Shown here: one piece after another, positions 28,291-36,689 of the stretch
Layout: each line of letters opens with the position of its first letter
Position numbering within the stretch: the stretch's first letter is position 1
Assembly: GCA_001303585.1 (NCBI GenBank)
Contig: LJTT01000009.1
Location: 1 to 64,000 of the forward strand
Direction of reading: 5' to 3'
From: Betaproteobacteria bacterium SG8_41
Lineage (GTDB): Bacteria > Pseudomonadota > Gammaproteobacteria > Burkholderiales > SG8-41
Length of the DNA: 64,000 nt
Program-made: the position numbers and the translations under genes
Notes under the pieces: model-generated
Databases searched by the model: none
What the model saw: only the letters and a program-made list of their open reading frames with translations
Told to the model about the DNA's origin: nothing

Positions 28291-29438
28291 CACGCTGTTG
28301 TCTCTGCGTGAATGCGGTCGAAATACGCCGCTACCAGGCCATGGTAGCGGGCGTCATCGAGCAGGAACGCGTCGTGTCCGTGCGGCGCATCGATGTCCGC
28401 ATAGGTGACCTCGCGCCGGTTATGCAGCAGCGCCCTCACGATTTCGCGCGATCGTTCGGACGAGAAGCGCCAGTCGGTCGCGAACGAGATCACAAGGTAA
28501 GCCGCCCGCGCCGGGGCGAGCGCTTTGGCAAGGTCGCCGCCGTGTTCGAAGCCGGGGTCGAAATAGTCGAGGACCTTGGTAATGCGAAGGTAGGTGTTGG
28601 CGTCGAAGTAGTCGGAGAATTTCGTTCCCTGGTAACCCAGGTAGGACTCGATCTCGAACTCCGGCTCGAAGGTGTACTGGAGCCGGCCGTGCTTGAGCTG
28701 CCGGCCGAATTTGTCGGCCATCACATCGTCCGAGAGATAGGTTATGTGGCCGACCATGCGCGCGACGCGCAGCCCCCGCGTCGGGCGGGTGCCGTGCTCG
28801 TAGTAGTGTCCGCCGTGGAAGTCGGGATCGGTGATGATCGCCTGGCGCGCGACCTCGTTGAACGCGATATTCTGGGCCGAGAGGTTCGGCGTGCAGGCAA
28901 TGACGAGGGCGTGTCCCACACGATCGGGGTAGCTTACCGTCCACTGCAGCGCTTGCATCGCCCCCAGACTGCCGCCCATGACGGCGGCAAAGCGCTTGAT
29001 GCCGAGATGATCGGCGAGCCGTGCCTGGGTCGCGACCCAGTCCTCCACCGTGACGAGGGGAAAATCAGCCCCCCAGGGCTTGCCGGTGCGCGGGTTGATG
29101 CTCTGGGGGCCGGTGGAACCGTGGCAGCCACCGAGATTGTTCATGCCGATGACGAAAAAACGGTCGGTGTCCACGGGCTTGCCGGGTCCGATCATGTTGT
29201 CCCACCAGCCGACGTCTCCGGGATCATCGGCATAACGGCCGGCGACATGGTGCGCGGCATTGAGCGCATGGCATACCAGCACGGCGTTGCTGCGATCGGC
29301 GTTGAGCCGCCCGTAGGTCTCGTAGACGAGCTCGTACTGGTCGATCACCGCCCCGCACTTGAGCCGGACCGGCTCGCTGAACTTCGCGCGCTGTGGCGCC
29401 ACGACACCGACCGTTTTCGATGTAATTGAGCTGTCCAT
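28290..29438 (-). CDS. metX: Homoserine O-acyltransferase MetX
   Basis: 382-residue alpha/beta-hydrolase that acylates homoserine as the first committed step of methionine synthesis. Nucleophile serine in [38 protein letters not shown], catalytic Asp/His near the C terminus ([10 protein letters not shown]). Members of this family use acetyl- or succinyl-CoA, and the acyl donor is not certain from sequence. ATG at 29438 follows the terminator closely; only a short GGGA lies before it. Expression is probably set by the SAM-II riboswitch upstream. Confidence 0.95.
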   Translation of the reverse strand: MDSSITSKTVGVVAPQRAKFSEPVRLKCGAVIDQYELVYETYGRLNADRSNAVLVCHALNAAHHVAGRYADDPGDVGWWDNMIGPGKPVDTDRFFVIGMNNLGGCHGSTGPQSINPRTGKPWGADFPLVTVEDWVATQARLADHLGIKRFAAVMGGSLGAMQALQWTVSYPDRVGHALVIACTPNLSAQNIAFNEVARQAIITDPDFHGGHYYEHGTRPTRGLRVARMVGHITYLSDDVMADKFGRQLKHGRLQYTFEPEFEIESYLGYQGTKFSDYFDANTYLRITKVLDYFDPGFEHGGDLAKALAPARAAYLVISFATDWRFSSERSREIVRALLHNRREVTYADIDAPHGHDAFLLDDARYHGLVAAYFDRIHAETTA

Positions 29439-29443
29439 GTCCC

Positions 29444-29480
29444 AAAAAAGCAAAACCCGGCGAGCTTGCGCTGGCCGGGT
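29444..29480 (-). terminator. metX leader terminator of the SAM-II riboswitch
   Basis: On the minus strand ACCCGGC (29480-29474) pairs with GCCGGGT (29460-29454), with an inner AGC-GCAA-GCT stem, followed by TTTTGCTTTTTT. It ends 5 bases before the metX ATG. Its 3' arm (29461-29453) can instead pair over 9 bp with AAATCCGGC (29519-29511), which includes the P2 strand of the aptamer, so termination is predicted when SAM locks the pseudoknot. Confidence 0.85.
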
Positions 29481-29501
29481 CTGAAAAAACCTGTAAGTGT
29501 T

Positions 29502-29556
29502 TTCTCTTTAGCCGGATTTGTAACGCGCCCGCAAGCTGAATATCAAATCGGCGCGA
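29502..29556 (-). promoter_or_regulatory. SAM-II riboswitch aptamer upstream of metXW
   Basis: Minus strand starts TCGCGCCGATTTG and ends CAAATCCGGCTAAAGAG. P1 pairs CGCGCC (29555-29550) with GGCGCG (29529-29524). The pseudoknot P2 pairs GATTTG (29549-29544) with CAAATC (29520-29515), all perfect. The 3' GGCTAAAG tail is the conserved SAM-II end. SAM-II classically controls metX or metA, mostly in Alphaproteobacteria, which makes this betaproteobacterial-looking case notable. Confidence 0.9.
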
Positions 29557-29577
29557 CCGAAGCGGAAGGAACCTTAC

Positions 29578-29614
29578 CCGCCCGACGGTGGAATGTCAAA
29601 TTCCCGCCGGGCGG
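29578..29614. other. Strong hairpin between ptsI and the SAM-II leader
   Basis: CCGCCCG (29578-29584) faces CGGGCGG (29608-29614), and the stem continues with GGAAT/ATTCC around a GTCAA-centred loop. There is no T-run on either strand, so it is not a textbook terminator; it may mark the end of the ptsI transcript. Confidence 0.5.
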
Positions 29615-29618
29615 CCGA

Positions 29619-29646
29619 GTTCAAGGTTCAACGTTCAAGGTTCAAG
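29619..29646. repeat. Heptad array between ptsI and metX
   Basis: Four in-phase heptads of the GTTCAAG/GTTCAAC type, then about three decayed units (ATTCGGT, GTTTGGA). The other arm is weak (ACTCCGAACCCGCAAC near 29690). It lies downstream of the ptsI stop on the minus strand. Confidence 0.75.
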
Positions 29647-29717
29647 CTTTGGGATTCGGTGTTTGGAATGCGACTTTCGACAAAACTGCACTCCGAACCC
29701 GCAACCTGCGCCGCGCG

Positions 29718-31448
29718 TCACGCATTGAGGCGCGCCAGCAGCGCCTGGAGCTTCTGGGGGTCCGAGGTGCGGAGCATCTTCATCGCGAGCGGCTTGATAT
29801 GTGCGAGGTTGCAATGGAGGATCACCTGTTTCACGTCGAGCAGGTGGGCCGCGTGCATCGAAAACTGGCGCAGTCCGAAGGCGAGCAGCAGGCGGGTGAG
29901 GCTGATGTCGCCTGCCATCTCCCCGCAGAGCGCGACCGGAACCTTGGCCTTGTTGGCATTGCGGATGATTCCGGATATGAGCCCGAGCAGCGCCGGGTGC
30001 AGCGGATCGTAGAGATGCGCTACCGTGTCGTCGGTGCGGTCGATTGCCAGCGTGTACTGAATGAGGTCGTTGGTGCCGATCGACAGGAAGTCCAGCTTGC
30101 GCGTGAAGATCTGAAGCGCGAGGGCTGCCGCTGGCACCTCGATCATGCCACCCACCTTGATGTGCCTGTCGTAGGGCACATGCTGCTCGTCGAGGCTCTT
30201 TTTCGCCTGGCGGATGAGCGCCAGCGCCTGGTCAACCTCGCCCGCCGTGGCCAGCATCGGGATGAGAATGTTGATCTTGCCGTAGTGCGACGCGCGCAAC
30301 AGGGCGCGCAGTTGGATCAGGAAGCGCTTTGGCTCGATCAGGCAGAGCCGGATTGCGCGCAGCCCGAGCGCGGGGTTGAGCGTATGGCGCTGCAACTCGT
30401 CACTGGGCTTGTCGGCGCCCAGGTCGTAGGTGCGAATCGTGACCGGCATGCCGTCCATCTCGACGGTTGCCTTGCGGTAGGCTTCAAACTGCTCGTCCTC
30501 GTCCGGAAGATCCGCCCGGTTGAGAAACAGGAATTCGCTGCGGAACAGGCCGATTCCGGTGGCGCCGTTCTCCCTGGCCTCGGCAACGTCGCCGGGCAAC
30601 TCGATGTTGGCCTGCAGCTCGACGGGAACGCCGTCGAGCGTGGCGGCGCGCGTGCCCTTCAGCCGCTTGAGCTTCTGGCGCTCGAGGTCGAACTCGTACT
30701 GGCGCAGGCGGTACTCGGACAGCACCTGCTCGTCGGGGTTGACGATGACAACCCCCTGGACGCCATCGACGATGATCAGCTCGTTCTCATGGATCAGCTG
30801 CCGGGCGCTGTGCAACGCAACGATCGAGGGGATCGCCAAGCTGCGCGCCACGACTGCGGTATGCGAGGTCGTGCCGCCGAGATCGGTAATAAAGCTCGCG
30901 AACTGGTGCTGCTTGAACTGAACGACGTCCGCGGGTGAGAGATCGCGCGCGACCAGGATGAGATTCTGCTCGGAATCCGCCTTGGGCGGCGGCGGGACAT
31001 AGCCCGGCTGTCCGGAGAGCGCCTTCATCATGCGCTCGACCACCTGGATGACGTCGCTCTTGCGCTCGCGCAGATAACCGTCCTCGATCTCGTCGAACTG
31101 CGCGACCAGGGCATCCATCTGGACGCGAAGCGCCCACTCCGCGTTGCATTTCTCCGTTTCAATGATCCTGCGCGGTGCGACCGACAACGTCGAGTCGCCG
31201 AGGATCATCAGATGCAAATCGATGAACGCTGCCAGCTCGGCGGGCGCGGTCGGGGGAAGGCTGGCGCGCAGACTTTCGAGCTCCGCGCGCACATTTTGCA
31301 CTGCGACCTCGAAGCGAGCGGATTCTTCAGCCACCTGGTCCTGCGGCACGACGTAGTGCGCGACCTCGAGCCTGGCATGCGAGAACAGGTGCGCATGCCC
31401 GATGGCGATGCCGCCGGAGACGCCGATGCCGTGGATCGAGAGGCTCAT
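29718..31448 (-). CDS. ptsI: PTS phosphoenolpyruvate-protein phosphotransferase (Enzyme I)
   Basis: 576 residues, normal length. Takes phosphate from PEP and passes it to HPr. The phosphorylated His is in GGTTSHTAVVARS; the PEP-binding domain has LFRSEFLFL and the Cys motif VALCGEMAGD. With HPr and a mannose-type EIIA but no sugar permease in the window, it probably serves a regulatory PTS. Confidence 0.97.
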   Translation of the reverse strand: MSLSIHGIGVSGGIAIGHAHLFSHARLEVAHYVVPQDQVAEESARFEVAVQNVRAELESLRASLPPTAPAELAAFIDLHLMILGDSTLSVAPRRIIETEKCNAEWALRVQMDALVAQFDEIEDGYLRERKSDVIQVVERMMKALSGQPGYVPPPPKADSEQNLILVARDLSPADVVQFKQHQFASFITDLGGTTSHTAVVARSLAIPSIVALHSARQLIHENELIIVDGVQGVVIVNPDEQVLSEYRLRQYEFDLERQKLKRLKGTRAATLDGVPVELQANIELPGDVAEARENGATGIGLFRSEFLFLNRADLPDEDEQFEAYRKATVEMDGMPVTIRTYDLGADKPSDELQRHTLNPALGLRAIRLCLIEPKRFLIQLRALLRASHYGKINILIPMLATAGEVDQALALIRQAKKSLDEQHVPYDRHIKVGGMIEVPAAALALQIFTRKLDFLSIGTNDLIQYTLAIDRTDDTVAHLYDPLHPALLGLISGIIRNANKAKVPVALCGEMAGDISLTRLLLAFGLRQFSMHAAHLLDVKQVILHCNLAHIKPLAMKMLRTSDPQKLQALLARLNA

Positions 31449-31549
31449 TGGCCGATCAGAGACGCAGAATGTGGCACGAAGGTTGAATATTACTTCGAAC
31501 CTGCGCCAGCGGAAGGCATTCTGTCCTTCCGCTTCCCTTCATCCCCGGG

Positions 31550-31819
31550 TTATTCGTCTTCCTCGAACCGGCTGGCAATGAGGCCGGTGATGGCCGCCAT
31601 TGCAGCTTCTTCGTCCGGACCGTCGATTTCCAGGACCACGGTAGAGCCCTTTGCGGCCGCCAGCATCATGACCCCCATGATGCTTTTGGCGTTGACGCGC
31701 CGGCCGTTGCGGCTGATCCACACGCCGCTCTCGAACTGCCCGGCGACCTGCGTCAGCTTGGCCGAGGCCCGCGCATGCAACCCGAGTTTGTTGGTGATCT
31801 CAACTTCCCGTTGCAGCAT
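31550..31819 (-). CDS. ptsH: Phosphocarrier protein HPr
   Basis: 89 residues. His-15-type site in KLGLHARASAKL and a Ser-46-type site in NAKSIMGVMML, so it could in principle be a target of HPr kinase (no hprK here). Overlaps the EIIA gene by 20 bases; ptsI follows after about 100 bases. Confidence 0.96.
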   Translation of the reverse strand: MLQREVEITNKLGLHARASAKLTQVAGQFESGVWISRNGRRVNAKSIMGVMMLAAAKGSTVVLEIDGPDEEAAMAAITGLIASRFEEDE

Positions 31820-32216
31820 GTTTGACGACGAGGGCGGGAATGCGCACCACGCCGTCGCATCCGCCGCTGATGGCTTTTACGACGGCGGTCTGCAAGGGCT
31901 TGTCGCGGTAGGTCAGCACGCGGATCAGCATGGGGAGACTGACCCCGGCCACGCCCTCGACATGGCCGGGGACGATCAGCTTGGCGGCGATGTTGGCTGG
32001 CGAGCCCCCGAAAATGTCCGAGAGGATCAGCACACCGTCGCCGTCATCGAGTTCCTTGACCAGGGCCTGGGCCTGCGGGAGCAGCCTGAAGGGGTCGTCC
32101 TGCGCGGTAATGCCGAGCTGCTTGACCTGCGGCGGGCGTTTGTTGAGCACATGGCTCGCACAATGGATGAGGCTCTCGCCCAGCGTTCCGTGGCTTATGA
32201 TCAAAATCCCAATCAT
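31800..32216 (-). CDS. PTS mannose-type EIIA component
   Basis: 138-residue cytoplasmic EIIA. The phosphorylated His9 is in IGILIISHG, and LSDIFGGSPANIAA is the family hallmark. In Betaproteobacteria this gene with ptsH and ptsI, next to gshB, forms an incomplete PTS thought to signal metabolic state rather than import sugar. The ATG at 32216 is preferred over the TTG at 32219. Confidence 0.93.
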   Translation of the reverse strand: MIGILIISHGTLGESLIHCASHVLNKRPPQVKQLGITAQDDPFRLLPQAQALVKELDDGDGVLILSDIFGGSPANIAAKLIVPGHVEGVAGVSLPMLIRVLTYRDKPLQTAVVKAISGGCDGVVRIPALVVKHAATGS

Positions 32217-32296
32217 CAAAAGGCCTTACAGCCCGGTATCAGGCCGTAACAGTCTAAACTATTGCGCTGCACAATGCAGCAAGGGCCTTTGTAACA

Positions 32297-33241
32297 TCAG
32301 GGGACCCCGCCGGTCTCGAGGGCGTCCATCAGCATGCCGGCGACGTTAAAGCCTGTTTGTTCAGCGATTTCCTGGAAACAAGTGGGGCTGGTGACGTTGA
32401 CTTCGGTGAGGTAGTCCCCGATCACGTCGAGACCGACGAGCAACAGTCCCTCCCGGTAGAGCGCGGGGCCGAGCGCTTCGCCAATTTCGCGGTCACGGGC
32501 AGTGAGCGCCCGCGCCTCGCCGGTCGCGCCTGCGGCAAGATTGCCCCGCGTCTCCCCCGGGCGGGGCACTCTGGCGAGGCAGTAGGGCACCGGCTTGCCG
32601 GCGATCAGCAGCACCCGCTTGTCGCCGTCCCGGATCTCCGGGATGAAGCGCTGGGCCATGATGGTCTTGCGGCCGTAGTGCGTGACGGTCTCGATGATCA
32701 CGTTGACGTTGGGATCGTCGTTACGCACGCGGAAAACGGACGTTCCGCCCATCCCGTCGAGCGGCTTGAGAATGACATCCCCGTGCTCGGCCAGAAACTC
32801 GCGAATGAGCTGGTCGCGCCGCGTGACCAGCGTGGGCGGGGTGAACTGCGAAAATCGCGCAATGCCCATCTTCTCGTTCCAGTCGCGGATCGCGCGCGGA
32901 CGGTTGAACACGCGCGCGCCGTTCGCTTCCGCCAGCTCGAGAAGATAAGTGCTGTAGACATACTCCATGTCGAACGGCGGGTCCTTGCGCATCAGGACCG
33001 CGTCGAAATCCGCAAGCGATCCCGTGCTCGCCGGCTCGGCGCGGTACCACGCCGCTTTCTCTCCGGTGAGATGGATGCGTCGCGCGTGGCCGAAGACGGT
33101 TCCTCCCCGCCACATCAGGTCTTCCTGCTCCATGGCGTAGAGCGAGTGGCCCCGTCCCGCCGCCTCGCGCATGATGGCGAACGTGGTGTCCTTGTAAATC
33201 TTGAACGAGTCCAGCGGGTCGGCTATGAAGGCAATTTTCAT
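32297..33241 (-). CDS. gshB: Glutathione synthetase
   Basis: 314-residue ATP-grasp ligase joining gamma-Glu-Cys and glycine. Shows MRKDPPFDMEYVYSTYLLE, ILKPLDGMGGTSVFRV, AQRFIPEIRDGDKRVLLI and the metal-binding VNVTSPTCFQEI. Normal length. Followed by a small GCTGCA/TGCAGC hairpin (32263-32277) before the EIIA gene. Confidence 0.97.
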   Translation of the reverse strand: MKIAFIADPLDSFKIYKDTTFAIMREAAGRGHSLYAMEQEDLMWRGGTVFGHARRIHLTGEKAAWYRAEPASTGSLADFDAVLMRKDPPFDMEYVYSTYLLELAEANGARVFNRPRAIRDWNEKMGIARFSQFTPPTLVTRRDQLIREFLAEHGDVILKPLDGMGGTSVFRVRNDDPNVNVIIETVTHYGRKTIMAQRFIPEIRDGDKRVLLIAGKPVPYCLARVPRPGETRGNLAAGATGEARALTARDREIGEALGPALYREGLLLVGLDVIGDYLTEVNVTSPTCFQEIAEQTGFNVAGMLMDALETGGVP

Positions 33242-33338
33242 CCGGCGTCGTTGGTCTTGAAGGCCCGTGGCAGAAAATTGCCTTAATTGTAAAGGCTATT
33301 CGCTGTAATCGTTGATCCTTCCGCCATTCGCCAGAGGG

Positions 33339-33352
33339 GGTGACCGGTCACC
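33339..33352. promoter_or_regulatory. 14-bp perfect palindrome between gshB and the amtB terminator
   Basis: GGTGACCGGTCACC is perfectly self-complementary and lies about 98 bases upstream of the gshB start. It could be an operator for gshB or the PTS genes. No regulator can be named from sequence. Confidence 0.3.
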
Positions 33353-33356
33353 TGTC

Positions 33357-33385
33357 AAAAAAAGGGGCGCCCGCGGGCGCCCCTT
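33357..33385 (-). terminator. Intrinsic terminator after amtB
   Basis: On the minus strand AAGGGGCGCCCG pairs with CGGGCGCCCCTT (33385-33362) with almost no loop, and a T-run follows (33363-33357). A very stable hairpin 21 bases past the amtB stop; it ends the torF-glnK-amtB transcript. Confidence 0.9.
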
Positions 33386-33405
33386 GGACCGCATTCCCGA
33401 GACGC

Positions 33406-34779
33406 TTAAGTGTGGTAGGCGACCTCGCCATGCTGGGTCGAGTCGAGCCCTTCGCGCTCGTTCTCTTCCGCAACGCGCAGCCCGACCATCATGTCGACGA
33501 CTTTGTAGAGGATGTAGCTGATGATTCCCGTCCAGAGCAGGGTAACGATGACGGCGATGGCCTGCGTGACGATCTGGCCACCCATCGTGACGTCCTTGTC
33601 GTAGCCGACGCCGCCCAGCGCCGCGGACATCAGGATGCCGGTGCCGATGGCGCCGACGATGCCGCCAACGCCGTGCACACCGAACACATCGAGCGAATCA
33701 TCGTAGCCGAACATCTTCTTGAGGCCCGTGCACGCCCAGAAGCAGATTACGCCGGCTGCGGCACCCAGAATTATCGATCCCATGGGCCCCACGAAGCCGC
33801 AGGCGGGCGTGATCGCAACCAGCCCTGCCACGGCACCGGAAGCGGCGCCGAGCATGGTCGGCTTGCCGCGGGCCATCCACTCGACGAACATCCAGCCGAG
33901 CACTGCGGCGGCGGTGGCGAACTGCGTGTTGGCAAGCACCATCCCGGCGACGCCGTCGGCGGCAAGCTCGCTGCCAACGTTGAAGCCGAACCAGCCCACC
34001 CACAACAGCGAGGCGCCGACCATGGTGAGCGTCAGGTTGTGCGGCGGCATCGCTTCCCGGCCGTAGCCGATGCGCTTGCCGAGCACGATGCAGCCCACCA
34101 GCGCGGCGATCCCGGCGTTGATATGAACAACGGTTCCGCCCGCGAAATCCTTCGCGCCAAGCGCGCCAAGGAATCCGCCGCCCCACACCATGTGCGCGAT
34201 CGGCACGTAACAGAACGTGAACCACAGCGCCATGAACCAGAGCACCGCCGAGAACTTGATGCGCTCGGCGAAGCCGCCGATGATCAGCGCCGGCGTGATG
34301 GCCGCGAACGTGAGCTGGAAGATGAGGAACACGTATTCCGGAATAACCCCGCTCAAGCTGTCGGGCTGGATGCCAGCAAGGAAGGACTTGCTGAAGCCCC
34401 CGATGATCGAATTCATGGAGCCTTCCGAGAACGCCAGGCTGTAGCCGTAAACCGCCCACAGAATGGAGATGAGCGAGACGGTTACGAACACCTGCATCAG
34501 CACCGAAAGCATGTTCTTCGCCCGGACGAGGCCGCCGTAGAAGAGCGCGAGCCCCGGGATCGTCATCATGATCACAAGCACTGTGGCGGTGATCATCCAT
34601 GCCGTGCTCCCGCTGTCGAGCGTGGGTTTCTTGGCTTCCGGCGCCGGTGCAGCGGCTGCGACAGTGCCCGCGGGTGCCATCGCAGCCGGCGCATCGGCTG
34701 GCTTGTCCTGAGCGCCCGCCGGGGAGACGGCAAAGCCCAGGGCGCCGAACAGCGCAAGGATAGTGAGTAATCGCTTCAT
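33406..34779 (-). CDS. amtB: Ammonium transporter AmtB
   Basis: 457 residues with a signal peptide and a Pro/Ala-rich N-terminal stretch before 11 predicted helices. Conserved PGLALFYGGLVRAKNMLS, HMVWGGGFLGALGAKDFAGGTVVHINAGIAALV, GWFGFNVGSE and DVFGVHGVGGIVGAIGTG with the pore twin histidines. Brings in ammonium under nitrogen limitation; blocked by the GlnK protein encoded just upstream. Confidence 0.96.
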   Translation of the reverse strand: MKRLLTILALFGALGFAVSPAGAQDKPADAPAAMAPAGTVAAAAPAPEAKKPTLDSGSTAWMITATVLVIMMTIPGLALFYGGLVRAKNMLSVLMQVFVTVSLISILWAVYGYSLAFSEGSMNSIIGGFSKSFLAGIQPDSLSGVIPEYVFLIFQLTFAAITPALIIGGFAERIKFSAVLWFMALWFTFCYVPIAHMVWGGGFLGALGAKDFAGGTVVHINAGIAALVGCIVLGKRIGYGREAMPPHNLTLTMVGASLLWVGWFGFNVGSELAADGVAGMVLANTQFATAAAVLGWMFVEWMARGKPTMLGAASGAVAGLVAITPACGFVGPMGSIILGAAAGVICFWACTGLKKMFGYDDSLDVFGVHGVGGIVGAIGTGILMSAALGGVGYDKDVTMGGQIVTQAIAVIVTLLWTGIISYILYKVVDMMVGLRVAEENEREGLDSTQHGEVAYHT

Positions 34780-34795
34780 GTCGTGTGCTCCCTTT

Positions 34796-35191
<396 letters not shown>

Positions 35192-36007
35192 TCAGAACGA
35201 CTTGCTGACGTAGACAACGAACGAGGATTTCGCTGTGTCGTAGCCGGTGGCATCAATCCACCAGCTCGCTCCCGTGGGCGACTTCTTGGCGTCGGTATCG
35301 GCGTAGTACGCGCCAATCTCCAGGTCTTTGAGCGGTCCCGACTGCACCGAGTAGGTCGCCCCGAGTTTCCAGTCGTTGTAGGACACTTCCGTTCCCGCGT
35401 CCCGTGTGCCGTCGTTCTTCACATCCAGGATCCCGTAGTGCGCATTCAGCGAGAAGCCGGTGTTGCCGATCGGGTAGTCGGCGAAGAGGTCGAGATACCA
35501 GGTGCCGTCGGTCTTATCACCGTTCGCGTTCGGCCGCGCGCCGAAGTAGTCCTTCAGGTTGTAGGAATACTTCACACCCAGAAACTTCCAGCCGAGCGCG
35601 CCATAGATCTCCCAAGTGTTCGCCTTGGTCACGCCTGGATTCGGGTCGCCGGGGTAATAGTAGTAGAGCGTGCCGACGTCGAACGTGAAATCACTTTTCC
35701 CGATGTTGCCCTTGAAGCCGCCGTAGAAGTCCCATTCGAGGCTCGAGCGTGTGTAGGCATTGAAATCCTCGAGCCAGCTCACGTTCGAGGCCCATGTGCC
35801 CGCGTAGAAACCGCTGGAATGCTCATAGTCGAACCCGCCTTGCACCGCGGGCTCACCCGCAGTCTGCGCTGTGCCGCGGAAGATGTACTCGCTGAACAGC
35901 CCGACGTTGGCGCTGAACGTATGCGGCGACGCTGGCTGTTGCGCTTGGACCACTCCCGACCCAAGCGCCATCGAAAGCAATCCCGCTGTTAATGTCTTTT
36001 TGATCAT
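35192..36007 (-). CDS. TorF family putative porin
   Basis: 271 residues. Signal peptide (cleavage after VQAQ), then a beta-rich chain with many aromatic residues (FSEYIFRGTAQTAGEPAVQGGFDYEH, LYYYYPGDP), ending in SFVVYVSKSF with a C-terminal Phe, the mark of an outer-membrane barrel. Matches the TorF/Gcw_chp family found next to glnK-amtB. Probably an outer-membrane channel used when nitrogen is scarce. First gene of the sigma-54 operon. Confidence 0.88.
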   Translation of the reverse strand: MIKKTLTAGLLSMALGSGVVQAQQPASPHTFSANVGLFSEYIFRGTAQTAGEPAVQGGFDYEHSSGFYAGTWASNVSWLEDFNAYTRSSLEWDFYGGFKGNIGKSDFTFDVGTLYYYYPGDPNPGVTKANTWEIYGALGWKFLGVKYSYNLKDYFGARPNANGDKTDGTWYLDLFADYPIGNTGFSLNAHYGILDVKNDGTRDAGTEVSYNDWKLGATYSVQSGPLKDLEIGAYYADTDAKKSPTGASWWIDATGYDTAKSSFVVYVSKSF

Positions 36008-36057
36008 GATCGTTCCCTTTGTAATTAACGAATTCGAAATAAGCCGCGGTTGCTCTC

Positions 36058-36074
36058 AGCATAGAGCGTGCCAA
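36058..36074 (-). promoter_or_regulatory. Sigma-54 promoter of torF-glnK-amtB
   Basis: Minus strand TTGGCACG-CTCT-ATGCT (36074-36058) matches the -24/-12 consensus with GG and GC exactly 12 bases apart; only one base of the -12 box differs. Predicted start near 36047, giving a leader of about 40 bases before the torF ATG. Confidence 0.88.
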
Positions 36075-36134
36075 CTAAGTTAAGCTTTATAAACAATGCC
36101 CTATGAATTTTCCCTTGAAGGAAGGGCGTGATTG

Positions 36135-36181
36135 TGCACCGTTATGGGGCGCGCGATCCCTGTCCCGCACTATGGAAGTGC
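36135..36181 (-). promoter_or_regulatory. Two NtrC-like enhancer sites upstream of the sigma-54 promoter
   Basis: GCACT-ATGGA-AGTGC (36167-36181) is a perfect 5-5-5 inverted repeat of the NtrC type. TGCACC-GTTAT-GGGGCG (36135-36151) is a half-conserved second site. They lie about 90-135 bases before the predicted start, the normal enhancer distance, and read as NtrC control by nitrogen limitation. Confidence 0.65.
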
Positions 36182-36303
36182 CCGATTGGATTTGGCTTGA
36201 TTGGTGCGCTAGCTGCCGGAAATGGCGGGCTGATCACTGCAACGGGGCTGCCGTGCCTGGGCGTTGTGGGAGAATTGACCTGGAGCCCGCTTACTGGAAG
36301 GCC

Positions 36304-36549
36304 ATGGCTGAAACGAAACTGTTTGAAGAGCTCGACCGCAGGATGAAAGAGGTCCTCGCCCAGAGCCCCGCCAAGGACCTGGAGAAGAACCTGCGGGCGC
36401 TGCTCACCGGCGCGTTTAGCCGGCTCGACCTCGTCACTCGTGAGGAATTCGACGTGCAGCGAGAGGTGCTGGCACGCACCCGCGCGAAGGTGGAGGAACT
36501 CGAGGCGCGAGTTGCCGAACTTGAGAAACAAGTGACCCGTGACCCGTGA
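36304..36549 (+). CDS. ubiK: Ubiquinone biosynthesis accessory factor UbiK
   Basis: 81-residue helical protein: MAETKLFEELDRRMKEVL, KDLEKNLRALLTGAFSRLDLVTREEFD, and a C-terminal coiled coil (KVEELEARVAELEKQ). Matches the BMFP/UbiK family that helps the aerobic Ubi complex. Common neighbour of glnK-amtB and comM. ATG at 36304 is chosen; the longer frame from 36103 crosses the NtrC sites. The last codons (VTRDP) are made of GTGACCC heptads. Confidence 0.9.
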   Translation: MAETKLFEELDRRMKEVLAQSPAKDLEKNLRALLTGAFSRLDLVTREEFDVQREVLARTRAKVEELEARVAELEKQVTRDP

Positions 36550-36618
36550 CCGGCAAAACGGGGCAGCCGGTGGCTCTTCGCGCATCACTGATCGCCCATC
36601 GCCGATCACCCATCACGG
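36532..36618. repeat. Heptad locus at the end of ubiK
   Basis: Three GTGACCC/G heptads (36532-36552) start inside the ubiK coding end and include its stop. A 31-base core, then five ATCACNN/ATCGCCN heptads (36584-36618). GTGA in the first arm can face TCAC in the second at each 7-base step. Confidence 0.8.
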
Positions 36619-36689
36619 TCTTCCGCGGTAATCCTGCAGCCCGACTCGCGCGTTAAGCGGTCATTGAGACCCCCTTTGAGGGAGGGCCG

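Noticed and set aside
29578-29614. Intrinsic terminator for ptsI
   Set aside because: A strong hairpin but without a T-run on the minus strand, so it is listed only as a hairpin.
36103-36303. Longer version of ubiK starting at 36103
   Set aside because: The added 67 residues are not UbiK-like and would cover the NtrC-like sites of the divergent operon; ATG at 36304 gives the family N terminus.
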